Of a DNA stretch of 64,000 bases, positions 43,090 to 51,069 are shown in pieces (the stretch's first letter is position 1; the number at the start of each line of letters is the position of its first letter). The stretch is from the NCBI GenBank assembly GCA_019347805.1, contig JAHWKR010000004.1, forward strand, positions 14,158 through 78,157, written 5' to 3'. The position numbers were made by a program, and so were the translations under genes. The notes under the pieces are model-generated. The model saw only the letters and a program-made list of their open reading frames with translations. It did no database searches and was not told where the DNA came from. Origin of the DNA: Methanobacteriota archaeon (lineage in GTDB: Archaea > Thermoplasmatota > E2 > JACPAO01 > JAHWKR01).

Positions 43090-44517
43090 ATGGTGAACCG
43101 GCGACGACACCTTGTCACCCTCATCCTCCTCGGGCTCGTCACCACCGCCACGATGATCGCCGCCGCCGGGCCGGCGCAGACCGACCCGCGCAACACATCG
43201 GACGAATACTATGACTCCATCGACGGCGCCCGCTGCATGTCGTGCCACCAGGAGGAGGGCTACGACCCACTCATCGTGTCGTTCTCGCGCGCCCTCCGCG
43301 TCGTCGCCCTCGACACCACCGAGACGCTCGACGTCCAGGTCGTGAACCCCTGGAAACATGCCCTCTACGACGTCGTCCTCACCGTCGACCTCGATGCCGC
43401 ACCCGATGTCCGCATCCCGGTCGACCGCGGCACGACACCCCCACCGCACAAACTGACCGAAGAGGTGGAGGTGCCACGGGGCCGCGACAACGCGGTCGAG
43501 ATCCCGTTCCCCGTCGAGCCGAACGCGACATCGCTCTCCGTCGTCGCGGCAGCCGAAGAAGCGCTCTTCGGCAGTCTCGCCTCGTCACCCCCCAACCTCC
43601 ATCTCCTCGTCATGTCCGACCGCCCCGTCGAAAGCCGCGGCGACCGCATGGCGCGCGAAGTGCGGCTCGACGCGGAAGCGCTGCGCAGCCACCCCGCCAA
43701 GGAATGGACGGCCCTGTTGTGGCACGACGAGGAAGACCTCGACCCCGAACTCACCGTCACGGTCGACATCGTCGTCGACTACACGCCCCCCGACCGACGC
43801 ATCCTCACCTTCACGACAAGCGGCATCCGAGCCGGCGAAGCCCACACCTTCAGCATGCCCATCGAACTGTCCACCACAGAATCCAACCTCATCGACCTGC
43901 AGGTCACCGCCCGCGCGTTCTGGGACCACGCCAGCGGCACAGACCGCAACAACGGCATCGTCACCCGCTTCGCGACCTTGAACGTGCGCGGCGGCGACGA
44001 GACGGTGACGACCGCCGCCGCCGCCTTCCCGCAACCGGTGGGCCCCCTCGTCAACATCACCAACCTCCTCGCGCGGATCTTCGGCATCGTCGGCGCCCTC
44101 CTCGTCCCCCTCGCCATGGTGAGCGGCGGCATCCTCGGCAAACGTTCCCGCCGCGCCCTCAACCGCATGCTCGGCGGCGCACGTCGGCGCGTCCTCTTGC
44201 ACGGCGCCATGAGCTGGATCATCCTCGCCGTCGCCACCGGCCATCTGGCGCTCGCGTTCATCGAATCACGCTTCACCTGGACCCATGGCCTCCTCTGGGG
44301 CGGCGCCGCCTGGCTGCTCCTCACATCCCTCGGCGTCACCGGACTCCTCCAGACACGCATGATCAAGCACTGGGACTACCGCACCTGGCGCGCGACCCAT
44401 CTCTGGTCCGCCGTCGGCGTCTTCGCCTTCGCCGCGCTCCACACGCTCATCGATGGGTCCGACCTCGGCGTCGTCCGCGACGCCCTGCCGTTTCTGGAAC
44501 GGCTGGTCTGGCCTTAG
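43090..44517 (+). CDS. Cytochrome-like membrane protein B with CXXCH
   Basis: A 475-residue paralogue of the upstream gene, similar over its entire length (NTSDEYYDSIDGARCMSCHQ, then NPWKHALYDVVLTV). It has an intact heme-c site, CMSCH at residues 49-53, in the extracellular region, and the same membrane domain with two H-X13-H helices (LHGAMSWIILAVATGH and HLWSAVGVFAFAALH). The predicted cofactors are one covalent heme c outside and two b hemes in the membrane. Tandem duplication with loss of one heme site is suggested. No cytochrome c maturation gene lies in the window. Confidence 0.82.
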   Translation: MVNRRRHLVTLILLGLVTTATMIAAAGPAQTDPRNTSDEYYDSIDGARCMSCHQEEGYDPLIVSFSRALRVVALDTTETLDVQVVNPWKHALYDVVLTVDLDAAPDVRIPVDRGTTPPPHKLTEEVEVPRGRDNAVEIPFPVEPNATSLSVVAAAEEALFGSLASSPPNLHLLVMSDRPVESRGDRMAREVRLDAEALRSHPAKEWTALLWHDEEDLDPELTVTVDIVVDYTPPDRRILTFTTSGIRAGEAHTFSMPIELSTTESNLIDLQVTARAFWDHASGTDRNNGIVTRFATLNVRGGDETVTTAAAAFPQPVGPLVNITNLLARIFGIVGALLVPLAMVSGGILGKRSRRALNRMLGGARRRVLLHGAMSWIILAVATGHLALAFIESRFTWTHGLLWGGAAWLLLTSLGVTGLLQTRMIKHWDYRTWRATHLWSAVGVFAFAALHTLIDGSDLGVVRDALPFLERLVWP

Positions 44518-44569
44518 CAGGGAGACCTCCCGGTCGGGCCCTACCCCCTGGGTCCGGCCTGACCCCCGC

Positions 44570-44764
44570 TCAGCGCTTCGGTGGCGCACGACGCCGCTCA
44601 CGCTTGCGCCGCGCCCGCCGCTCATACCAACCCGCGATGCCATAGGCAAGAAGGAGCAACGCCACCATCAGGACGATCGAGACGACCAGGACCTGGGTGA
44701 CGGTCAGTTCGAGGGCGAGGAGCGTCGAAGGCACCACGGGCGCTTCGACCCCCTCGTCGTACAT
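44570..44764 (-). CDS. Single-TM small protein
   Basis: A 64-residue protein with one predicted TM helix (VTQVLVVSIVLMVALLLLAYGI) and a strongly basic C-terminus (RRARRKRERRRAPPKR). The ATG at 44764 is used. An AT-rich AAAAAATATG directly before it could be a TATA box that would instead place the start at the GTG near 44737. It is 26 bases after the 145-residue membrane protein gene and may share its transcript. Confidence 0.55.
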   Translation of the reverse strand: MYDEGVEAPVVPSTLLALELTVTQVLVVSIVLMVALLLLAYGIAGWYERRARRKRERRRAPPKR

Positions 44765-44790
44765 ATTTTTTGTCCGCGACCCCTTGAGGT

Positions 44791-45228
44791 CTAGGACCAA
44801 GCGAGGTGCTGGACGACCGCCCAGACGACAGCAATGAGCTGACCCGCGACGAGGGTCGAAAGCGCGTACTGCCACGACGTCTCCAGGCCATGATAGATGC
44901 GCCGGATGCGCGTCTGGGAAGCGATGGCGAAGAAGCCGGTCTGCACGACCGGACGCCACGAGAAGAACAGGAACGGCAACGCGAAGACGACGAGACCCCA
45001 ACCGGTCACCTGCGTGCGCCAGCCGGCCGCGTACCACTCCGGCTCGCTCGTCCACAGCCAGCCGAGATAGAACGTCGCCAAGACCGGGGCCGAGATGGCC
45101 GCCAGGGCACCGATGGCGTAGGCGCTGCGGTCGCCCGTGTCCTGCCAACGCTGGAACAGGACGAGCGTCGCCAAGAGAAGACCCAGGACGAACAGGACCA
45201 CCGGGTCGACGGCGTCGGCGACGGTCAT
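44791..45228 (-). CDS. Four-TM membrane protein
   Basis: A 145-residue membrane protein with about four predicted helices (residues 8-25, 36-57, 73-90 and 120-142). It has several Trp/Tyr at helix ends and no recognised family. It stands tail-to-tail with the cytochrome pair, and the small single-TM gene follows on the same strand, so these small proteins could be accessory subunits of the cytochromes. That is only a neighbourhood inference. A TATA-like GGCTTTAAGG (minus strand, about 45292-45301) is about 65 bases before the ATG. Confidence 0.6.
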   Translation of the reverse strand: MTVADAVDPVVLFVLGLLLATLVLFQRWQDTGDRSAYAIGALAAISAPVLATFYLGWLWTSEPEWYAAGWRTQVTGWGLVVFALPFLFFSWRPVVQTGFFAIASQTRIRRIYHGLETSWQYALSTLVAGQLIAVVWAVVQHLAWS

Positions 45229-45556
45229 GCTACGACCTCGCTCTGCCCCGTCCGCGTCCGCGTGTTCGCCACGAAGGCGCCACAGGACCGGCCCTTAAAG
45301 CCGTTCAGGGAGGGGCCGCCAAGCCACTTGAGAAGAAAAAGGGACCCGGGCCGGGAACAAGGTCTGGTGTGGGTAGGTGGGTCTGAGGCTCCTTCTGGTG
45401 GTACTCGGTCCGCCGACCCGAAGTCCCTGGCGCCGACGGCCGGGGAGAACGGGCCGTCGACGCTGGTGGCTGTCGCATGTCGCGCGCATACAGGATGCGT
45501 GCAAGAGAAGAGTGTCAGCCCCTGGTAAGATAAAGGATTGGGATGCCAGGGTTCCC
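45229..45556. other. Gene-free stretch left of a small ORF
   Basis: 328 bases without a supported gene. It holds the TATA-like sequence of the 145-residue membrane protein gene (about 45292-45301), an inverted repeat GACGGCC/GGCCGTC (about 45437-45460) and the promoter of the 46-codon ORF. I do not see tRNA, RNase P or other known RNA signatures here. Confidence 0.5.
45527..45535 (+). promoter_or_regulatory. TATA-like box for small ORF
   Basis: aagataaag centred 26 bases before the ATG at 45557. The surroundings are otherwise GC-rich. It fits the spacing seen before other leaderless genes in this window. Confidence 0.5.
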
Positions 45557-45697
45557 ATGTCGGATGAAGTGACCAAGGGGGAGGTCGGGGTAGAGAAGCT
45601 GTGTCTGGTGTGGTGGTCGGTAGGAGCAGATCCGGCCATCTGCGAGAAAAACGCTCGTGAAAAAGCGGTAAGGCGAGTTGCGAGAAAAGGGGCGTGA
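45557..45697 (+). CDS. Putative 46-residue protein, leaderless
   Basis: MSDEVTKGEVGVEKLCLVWW, then SVGADPAICEKN and a basic end AVRRVARKGA. It has two Cys and no recognised family. Support comes from the TATA-like box 26 bases upstream and a strong hairpin with T-run 22 bases after the stop. Together they define a compact transcription unit convergent with the SRP RNA gene. It could instead be a small RNA that happens to contain an open frame. Confidence 0.45.
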   Translation: MSDEVTKGEVGVEKLCLVWWSVGADPAICEKNAREKAVRRVARKGA

Positions 45698-45718
45698 AAC
45701 GTGGGTACGGCGGGCTGC

Positions 45719-45765
45719 GGGGGAGGGAACAAATTTCCCTCCCCCGCGCCCCCCCTCCCTTTTTC
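45719..45765 (+). terminator. Hairpin and T-run terminator
   Basis: A perfect 11-bp stem (45719-45729 with 45735-45745, loop CAAAT) followed after about 15 bases by a run of five T (45761-45765). It probably ends the transcript of the 46-codon ORF. The distance between stem and T-run is longer than in classic bacterial terminators. Confidence 0.55.
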
Positions 45766-45771
45766 GTTGAC

Positions 45772-46085
45772 GGGCGACACGCCCCCAAGTGAGCGATTGC
45801 CACGCCCGTGAGGTGATCAACAGCATCCTCGGTCCCGCGACCCCGCAAGCTCCGGTAGTCCGCAGTGAGGCTGCTCACTTCCGTGCCTGACCCGGTTTCC
45901 ACGGCCAAGGCGGGACGCCTTCCCTCCGGAAGACATCCTCATCCACCTCCGGCCCCGCGGGACGAGACTTCATCGTCTGGCTGTTGGCCCCACAGGCAAG
46001 CAGGACGCCGCCTTGGGATTTCGACCCCTCCATGAAGACCATTTGAGGTAGAGGGGAGGCCTGACCCCCCGGTCTAGTGCCGCCT
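45772..46085 (-). ncRNA. Signal recognition particle RNA (archaeal 7S)
   Basis: About 310 bases, the usual archaeal SRP RNA length. Helix 8 is unmistakable on the minus strand (about 45880-45915): GGGTCAGG, then GCAC-GGAA-GTG closing the GNRA-type tetraloop, then AGCAGCC. The 5' domain has TAGACCGGGGGGTCAGG then CCTCCCCTCTACC, as in other archaeal 7S RNAs. Helix 1 pairs GGCGGCAC (46084-46077) with GTGTCGCC (45780-45773). Helix 5 is supported by CCCAAG/CTTGGG, TTGCC/GGCAA and CAACAGC/GCTGTTG pairings. The ends are set by helix 1. No clear TATA box is seen upstream of the 5' end. Confidence 0.95.
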
Positions 46086-46284
46086 TGCGTCGAACGAGGC
46101 CCGGCGCGAACAGGAGTCCACGGAGTCCGGACCCGGCAAGGGACAAGCGACCCAATCGGGTCGCCGTGATGAACGTTTGGGTACGTCGTAGAAAAGAGCT
46201 GGGGTGGGGGAAGAGGAGGCCGGGAGCGGTCCACGGAGCGCGTCGCTGGGGTGCGGCGGAACCACGACGCGGGTGCGGGTTCCC

Positions 46285-46309
46285 GGGGAGGGGGCGACGC
46301 CCCCTCCCC
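46285..46309 (-). terminator. GC hairpin after small membrane gene
   Basis: A perfect 11-bp stem (46285-46295 with 46299-46309) with a three-base loop lies 16 bases beyond the stop of the minus-strand gene at 46325. It probably marks its transcript end. Its GGGGAGGGG stem resembles the hairpin at 45719. The 199 bases between it and the SRP RNA 5' end show no gene. Confidence 0.5.
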
Positions 46310-46324
46310 AGACCCCACCCCTTC

Positions 46325-46609
46325 CTAGTATGGCCTCTGCATCACGGCATACTGGGCCTTGAAGAAGCGGAAGAAGATCCAGGCGAGGCTGCCGACCAGG
46401 AAGGCGGTCGCGACGGAGACCTTCCACAGCGCGTCATGGCTGGTGGCATAACGGCTGAACTGCAGTTCGAATCCGGCATGATAGGCGTTGACGACCAAGA
46501 GGATCATCGAGACCGCGAAGATGGCGATCACGATGAGGTCCGTGTAGAACAGGACTTTGTTCCACTGCCGCCGGTCGATGTGGCGATAGCGCTCGACGTC
46601 CATGTGCAT
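46325..46609 (-). CDS. Two-TM small membrane protein
   Basis: A 94-residue protein with two predicted helices (residues about 20-42 and 62-82) and a charged N-terminus (MHMDVERYRHIDRRQWNKVL). It has no recognised family. A TATA-like TTCAAATAG (minus strand, 46635-46643) lies 30 bases before the ATG, so the message is probably leaderless. The longer frame to 47431 runs antisense through rpiA and is not real. Confidence 0.65.
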   Translation of the reverse strand: MHMDVERYRHIDRRQWNKVLFYTDLIVIAIFAVSMILLVVNAYHAGFELQFSRYATSHDALWKVSVATAFLVGSLAWIFFRFFKAQYAVMQRPY

Positions 46610-46705
46610 CCCGCGCAGCCCATCCCCGAAGGACCTATTTGAATGGCGGGGAAAGGTCTCGGTGCGGTCCCCAATGCTTATGCGACATCCGGGGCTCGGG
46701 GGCGC

Positions 46706-47434
46706 ATGCGCGCCACGGGGAGCGACCCGACCACGTTGAAGCGTCTGGCGGGGGAGACGGCGGCCGAGGAGGTGCACGACGGCGACGTGGTCGGCCTCGG
46801 GACCGGCAGCACGGTCGAGTGGACCCTCAAGGCGCTCGGCCGCAAGGTCGCAGAGGGGATGTCGCTCCTCGGCATCCCGACGAGTCTCCGTTCGGAGTCG
46901 CTCGCCAAGGAGCTCGGCATCCCGCTCACATCGCTCGAGGAGCATCCGGTACTCGATGTCACCATCGACGGTGCCGACGAGGTCGACCGTGCCTTCGACC
47001 TCGTCAAGGGCGGCGGCGGAGCGCTGACGCGCGAGAAGATCGTCGCCGCGGCGTCGAAGCGCGAGGTCATCGTGGTCGATCCGTCGAAGCTCGTCGAGCG
47101 TCTCGCGGACCGTTTCCCGCTCCCGGTGGAGGTCGTGCCGATGGCGGTGCCGACGGTGCGCCGGACCATCGCCGACATGGGGGCCGAGGTCGTGGTGCGC
47201 AAGGCCGACGACGGCACCGACATGCGCACGGACAACGGCTTCGCCATCCTTGATTGCCGCTTCCCGGGCGGCATCGGGGACAAGCGGTATGTCGAGCAGG
47301 AGATCAACAACATCCCCGGGGTGCTGGAAAACGGATTGTTCCTGGACATGACAGACCGCATCGTCGTGGGGACGGAGGACGGTCCAGTGCGGCTCGACAC
47401 GGGTCAGTGGCTCGGCGACCGGCCGGTGCATTGA
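46706..47434 (+). CDS. rpiA: Ribose-5-phosphate isomerase A
   Basis: A 242-residue enzyme interconverting ribose 5-phosphate and ribulose 5-phosphate. Family motifs include VVGLGTGSTVEWTLKAL, GIPTSLRSESLAKELG, VTIDGADEVD (active-site Asp/Glu), LVKGGGGALTREKIVA and the metal/phosphate-site VRRTIADMGAE. The N-terminus reads MRATGSDPTTLKRLAGETAA; a 21-residue upstream extension is unlikely because TATA-like gcttatgcg (about 46677-46685) sits 26 bases before the ATG at 46706. It complements hxlB for making ribose in an organism using the RuMP route. Confidence 0.95.
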   Translation: MRATGSDPTTLKRLAGETAAEEVHDGDVVGLGTGSTVEWTLKALGRKVAEGMSLLGIPTSLRSESLAKELGIPLTSLEEHPVLDVTIDGADEVDRAFDLVKGGGGALTREKIVAAASKREVIVVDPSKLVERLADRFPLPVEVVPMAVPTVRRTIADMGAEVVVRKADDGTDMRTDNGFAILDCRFPGGIGDKRYVEQEINNIPGVLENGLFLDMTDRIVVGTEDGPVRLDTGQWLGDRPVH

Positions 47435-47595
47435 GCGGGCCCTTCAGGGGGACCCATCGGTGCTGCCGGGTGTGACGGAGCGTCCCTGACCGAACGCCCG
47501 AACACCGGCCAGAATGTTCAAAAGAGTGAGACGTATCTTAGGGTCGCAGGGATCCGCCATATCAAGAGATACGGCGACTCAGGTGGTGCTGGAAA

Positions 47596-47997
47596 ATGTC
47601 GATCAAGAGATACGCGACGCTCGCCCTTGTGATCGGACTCCTCGCGATCGTGCCCCCGGCCGAGGCGCGTTCCGTCTGCACGTACGAAGACGTCTTCGTC
47701 GCTAAGGTGACCGCCGACGAGCGGGCCTACACCTGTGCCCAGACATTCGACGCCGTCCTCGTCGAAGCCGGCAATGCGGCCGTCGGCTCCGCCCTCAAGG
47801 TCTGCCTCAAGACCTCCGCCGGCCACACCATCGACTGTAGATCCGGTTGCTCGTTCGTGATCTTCACCGGCCTGTCCGACACCGCCTACATCACCGTCAA
47901 ACAGCCGCTCACCGGAGACTTCGACGCCACCTGCACTCCGGTCGCCGGCACGATCACCGTGCAGTTCGGCGACACCCGAGACGGCGGCTCGTTCTGA
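47596..47997 (+). CDS. Small secreted Cys-containing protein
   Basis: A 133-residue exported protein: signal peptide (YATLALVIGLLAIVPPAEA), then a beta-rich domain with six Cys (SVCTYED, TCAQ, KVCLKT, IDCRSGCS, TCTPV) that probably form disulfides. It has no recognised family. A 13-base word, ATCAAGAGATACG, occurs in the leader (47561-47573) and again just inside the gene (47602-47614). The first lies where a TATA-like catatcaa would sit, so one copy may be regulatory. Confidence 0.7.
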   Translation: MSIKRYATLALVIGLLAIVPPAEARSVCTYEDVFVAKVTADERAYTCAQTFDAVLVEAGNAAVGSALKVCLKTSAGHTIDCRSGCSFVIFTGLSDTAYITVKQPLTGDFDATCTPVAGTITVQFGDTRDGGSF

Positions 47998-48223
47998 GTC
48001 ACCGCCCCCGAGACCTGAGCCGGAGGCGACGCCCCCCACTTCGGATGGGTCGGCAACAGACAGCGTGACGTACCAGACATGTCCCAGGGACCCCATCGAG
48101 GGGAGAGAGCGGGACGCCGGCATTCGGAGGATAATGAGAACGCCCCGCGCGGTCCTGGAAGCCATCCGCCTTCGAAAGAACCTTAATCGACCCCCCTCTC
48201 CGGCCGCCCTGAGAGTGTAAAAC

Positions 48224-49171
48224 ATGGAACCTGGACAAGCCGTCATGATCGGCGATGTCCTGGCGATCAGCGAGGAGCTGCTTCCCGGCCCCGGAACGTT
48301 CGACGACGGGGCCCACATCCGCGCCGCCCGCATGGGCGTCTTCCAGATCGACCAGAACGAATTCGCCGCCACCGTGGACCCTGCAACGCATACCCCGGTG
48401 GTGCTCCAGCCCGGCGACCTCATCGTCGGCGAAGTGTACGTCGTCAAGGAATCGATGGTCGGCATCTCCGTCCGCGTCCGGGTCGGCGACGAAGACCGCA
48501 ACGTATCGGGCGCGACCGACGGCACACTGCATGTCGCCAAGGCCGCCGACCGCTACATCCACAGCCTCGAGGACCACTTCAAGAAAGGCGACCTCGTGCG
48601 CGCCCGGGTCACCTCGGCGGCACCCTCCATCCAGCTCACCACGAAAGGCCGCGAGCTCGGCGTCATCAAGGCGCGCTGCACCAAGTGCCGCAACCCGCTC
48701 GTCATCCAAGGCCGCAAGCTCGTCTGCAGCGAGTGCGAGAACCAGGAGTTCCGGCATGTGAGCGCCGACTACGGCTCCGGACGCATCGAACCCGATGAAT
48801 CCGAGTTCCGTGACATCGACCTCGAGGAACCCCCGCGCGAGCGCCGCGACGACCGCGGCGGTGGCCGCGGAGGCGGCCGTGGTGGACCCCGAGGCGGCGG
48901 CCGAGGCCGGGGCGGCCCCGGTGGCGGAAGAGGCCGTGAAGGCGGCGACCGCCGCGGCGGCGGCGGCGGCGGGGGCGGCGGCCGGAGCCGCGACGGCGGC
49001 GGAGGCGGCCGTGGGGGACCCCGAGGCGGCGGCCGAGGCCGCGGCGGCGGAGAAGGGTCCGGCGGCGGAGGCGGTCGAGGCCGGGGCGGTGAGCGCTCCG
49101 GAGGCGGCGGCCGAGGCCGCGGCGGGTCCTCAGGGGGACCACGGCGGCGCCGGGGGCCCTCGAACGACTGA
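48224..49171 (+). CDS. csl4: Exosome subunit Csl4 with long RGG tail
   Basis: A 315-residue RNA-binding cap protein of the archaeal exosome. The S1 domain spans residues about 60-150 (GDLIVGEVYVVKESMVGISV, HSLEDHFKKGDLVRARV). A C-terminal zinc ribbon follows (CTKCRNPLVIQ and CSECEN near residues 151-170). After residue 205 come about 110 residues of GGRG/RGG repeats, far beyond the usual family length of about 180-190. The repeat DNA is a GC-rich low-complexity tract, yet the frame is kept. A TATA-like ccttaatcg lies about 38 bases before the ATG. It is followed closely by rpoL. Confidence 0.92.
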   Translation: MEPGQAVMIGDVLAISEELLPGPGTFDDGAHIRAARMGVFQIDQNEFAATVDPATHTPVVLQPGDLIVGEVYVVKESMVGISVRVRVGDEDRNVSGATDGTLHVAKAADRYIHSLEDHFKKGDLVRARVTSAAPSIQLTTKGRELGVIKARCTKCRNPLVIQGRKLVCSECENQEFRHVSADYGSGRIEPDESEFRDIDLEEPPRERRDDRGGGRGGGRGGPRGGGRGRGGPGGGRGREGGDRRGGGGGGGGGRSRDGGGGGRGGPRGGGRGRGGGEGSGGGGGRGRGGERSGGGGRGRGGSSGGPRRRRGPSND

Positions 49172-49228
49172 TGGCGACTGAAAGCCTATATACAGGAAGC
49201 ATGTCGAGCGGCCTTCGAGGTGCCTGAG

Positions 49229-49519
49229 ATGGAACTCCGACCCATCAGCGTGACCGACAACGAACTCGAGGTCGAGGTCATCGGCGAGAACGAGACGATC
49301 CTCAACCCCCTGAAGGTGCGTCTCCTCCTGGACGACGACGTCGAGCTCGCCGAGTACATCATCGAGCACCCGTTCCTCTCCAACCCGAAGATCTTCATGC
49401 GCACCCGCAAGGGCGACGCCACCAAGGCGCTCACCCGGGCGCTGAAGGCGCTCCAGAAGGAGTACAAGGACTTCGAGAAGGCCTTCGAGGACGCGGTCCC
49501 GACCGAGCAGAAGGAATGA
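49229..49519 (+). CDS. rpoL: DNA-directed RNA polymerase subunit L
   Basis: A 96-residue RNA polymerase subunit (Rpb11/Rpb3-pairing fold). Typical segments are TLxxPL-like ETILNPLKVRLLLDDDVELA, EYIIEHPFLSNPKIFMRT and KALTRALKAL. The GTG at 49220 could add three residues; GAGGTG six bases before the ATG at 49229 supports the shorter form. A TATA box (cctatatac, 49185-49193) gives a short leader. The gene overlaps truD by four bases (ATGA). Confidence 0.95.
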   Translation: MELRPISVTDNELEVEVIGENETILNPLKVRLLLDDDVELAEYIIEHPFLSNPKIFMRTRKGDATKALTRALKALQKEYKDFEKAFEDAVPTEQKE

Positions 49520-50877
49520 GGGCGGCGGCCCCCGTGCCGAGAGCTGTGGCCCCGACGAGCCACGAGCACGCCGCGGGGATGGAACTCTTCTACACCGACA
49601 CGCCGCCCCTCGGCGGCAAGCTGCGGGTCGACCCGCGCGACTTCGTCGTCGAAGAGGTCGGCAACGAACCGCGACCCGTCCCGGACGGCAAGCAGCTCGC
49701 GTTGCGCGTCCGGCTCGAGAACTGGGAGCACAACCATTTCATCCGCGACGTCTCGCGCACCTTGCGCTGCGGCCGAAACAACATCGGCTTCTCCGGCACG
49801 AAGGACAAGCGCGCCGTCACCGCGCAATGGTTCACCGTCCGCACCGAGTTCCCGGACGAAGACGCCGTCGCCCGCATCGACGCCATCCCCCGCGTCGAGG
49901 TGCTCGCCCACCACCGCACCGACAAGAAGCTCCGGCTCGGCATGCACACCGGCAACCGGTTCACCGTCACCGTGCGCAACATCGAACGGAGCGAGGCCGA
50001 GGTGCGGGACATCCTCGACGCCACGATGGGTGCGCTCGACGCCACCGGTGGCGCGCCCAACTTCTTCGGCATCCAGCGCTTCGGCGCCGTGCGCCCCATC
50101 ACGCACATCGTCGGCCGCCATCTCATCCACGGCGACGTCGAGGAAGCGATCCTTACCTACATCACCGCGATCGGGCCTTCGGAACACCCGAACACCACGG
50201 CCGCACGGCGACAGGTCGCCAAGACGCGCGACTGGAAAGAGGCCCTCGATGTCTTGCCGCACGGGCTCAAGTTCGAACGCGCCATCGCGCAGCGCCTGAT
50301 GGAGGACCCGGACGACGCCGTCAACGCCATCCGCGTGCTCCCGAACAACCTCCTCACCCTCCTCGTCTTCGCCTACCAGTCCTACCTCTTCAACCGCATC
50401 CTGTCGGCGCGCATCCGGGAGGGTCTTCCCATCCACCGGGCGGTCGAGGGCGACATCGTCCTGCCGATGCTTGACGGCGTGACGCAGGAACGCGCGACAC
50501 CGATCCCGGTGGACGCCGCGAACATCGACAAGATCAACCGCCAACTGGCACGCGGCCGCGGTGGCGTCACCGCCCCGCTCTACGGCACCGAGACGGAGCT
50601 CGCGGGCGGCGAAGCGGGCGAGATCGAGCGCCGCATCCTTGACGCGGAAGGGGTCGTGCCCGAGTTGTTCTCGAACGAGCGCATCCCCGAACTCTCTTCG
50701 GGCGGCGTCCGACGCGTGCTCATGGTGCCGCTCGGTGGCCTCGAACACTCAGTCGCGCCCGACACTCATCATCCGAGCCGCACGTCGGCGACCTTCTCGT
50801 TCACCTTGACGAAAGGCGCCTACGCCACCACCGTCCTGCGCGAGGTCATCAAATCCGATGACACGCTGAGCTACTGA
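49516..50877 (+). CDS. truD: tRNA pseudouridine synthase D
   Basis: A 453-residue archaeal TruD, making pseudouridine 13 in tRNA. The catalytic Asp is in GFSGTKDKRAVTAQWF (near residue 95). The inserted TRUD domain contains GAPNFFGIQRFGAVRPITHI and LVFAYQSYLFNRILS. C-terminal SATFSFTLTKGAYATTVLREV is also diagnostic. Its start overlaps the rpoL stop, so translation is coupled. The first 20 residues are a variable extension. A GACCAG/CTGGTC hairpin (about 50908-50923) follows the stop. Confidence 0.95.
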   Translation: MRAAAPVPRAVAPTSHEHAAGMELFYTDTPPLGGKLRVDPRDFVVEEVGNEPRPVPDGKQLALRVRLENWEHNHFIRDVSRTLRCGRNNIGFSGTKDKRAVTAQWFTVRTEFPDEDAVARIDAIPRVEVLAHHRTDKKLRLGMHTGNRFTVTVRNIERSEAEVRDILDATMGALDATGGAPNFFGIQRFGAVRPITHIVGRHLIHGDVEEAILTYITAIGPSEHPNTTAARRQVAKTRDWKEALDVLPHGLKFERAIAQRLMEDPDDAVNAIRVLPNNLLTLLVFAYQSYLFNRILSARIREGLPIHRAVEGDIVLPMLDGVTQERATPIPVDAANIDKINRQLARGRGGVTAPLYGTETELAGGEAGEIERRILDAEGVVPELFSNERIPELSSGGVRRVLMVPLGGLEHSVAPDTHHPSRTSATFSFTLTKGAYATTVLREVIKSDDTLSY

Positions 50878-51069
50878 ACCGAGTGGCGTCCTGACCCCTC
50901 CAGCGAGTGACCAGGACGCTGGTCATGATGGGTGACAGGTCCACCTTCTGCCGTGGATGGTCACTGTCGTCGAGGATCCTTCCAGAGAACCGTCCGGCCA
51001 GGCCGCGGCGGCCCGAAAAGCGCGCGTTTGGAGCGCCGTAAAATAGGCGACGGGGACGAACAACCGGTC

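Noticed and set aside
41511-43196. A 561-codon minus-strand open frame
   Set aside because: Antisense to cytochrome-like protein A; no promoter, motif or homology supports it.
45300-45556. RNase P RNA or another large structural RNA left of the SRP RNA
   Set aside because: The conserved P4 and other core sequences of archaeal RNase P RNA were not found on either strand; only a simple inverted repeat is seen.
48840-49160. Microsatellite rather than coding sequence
   Set aside because: The GC-rich tract keeps the csl4 frame open with RGG codons to a normal stop, so it is treated as coding, though sequencing error in it cannot be excluded.
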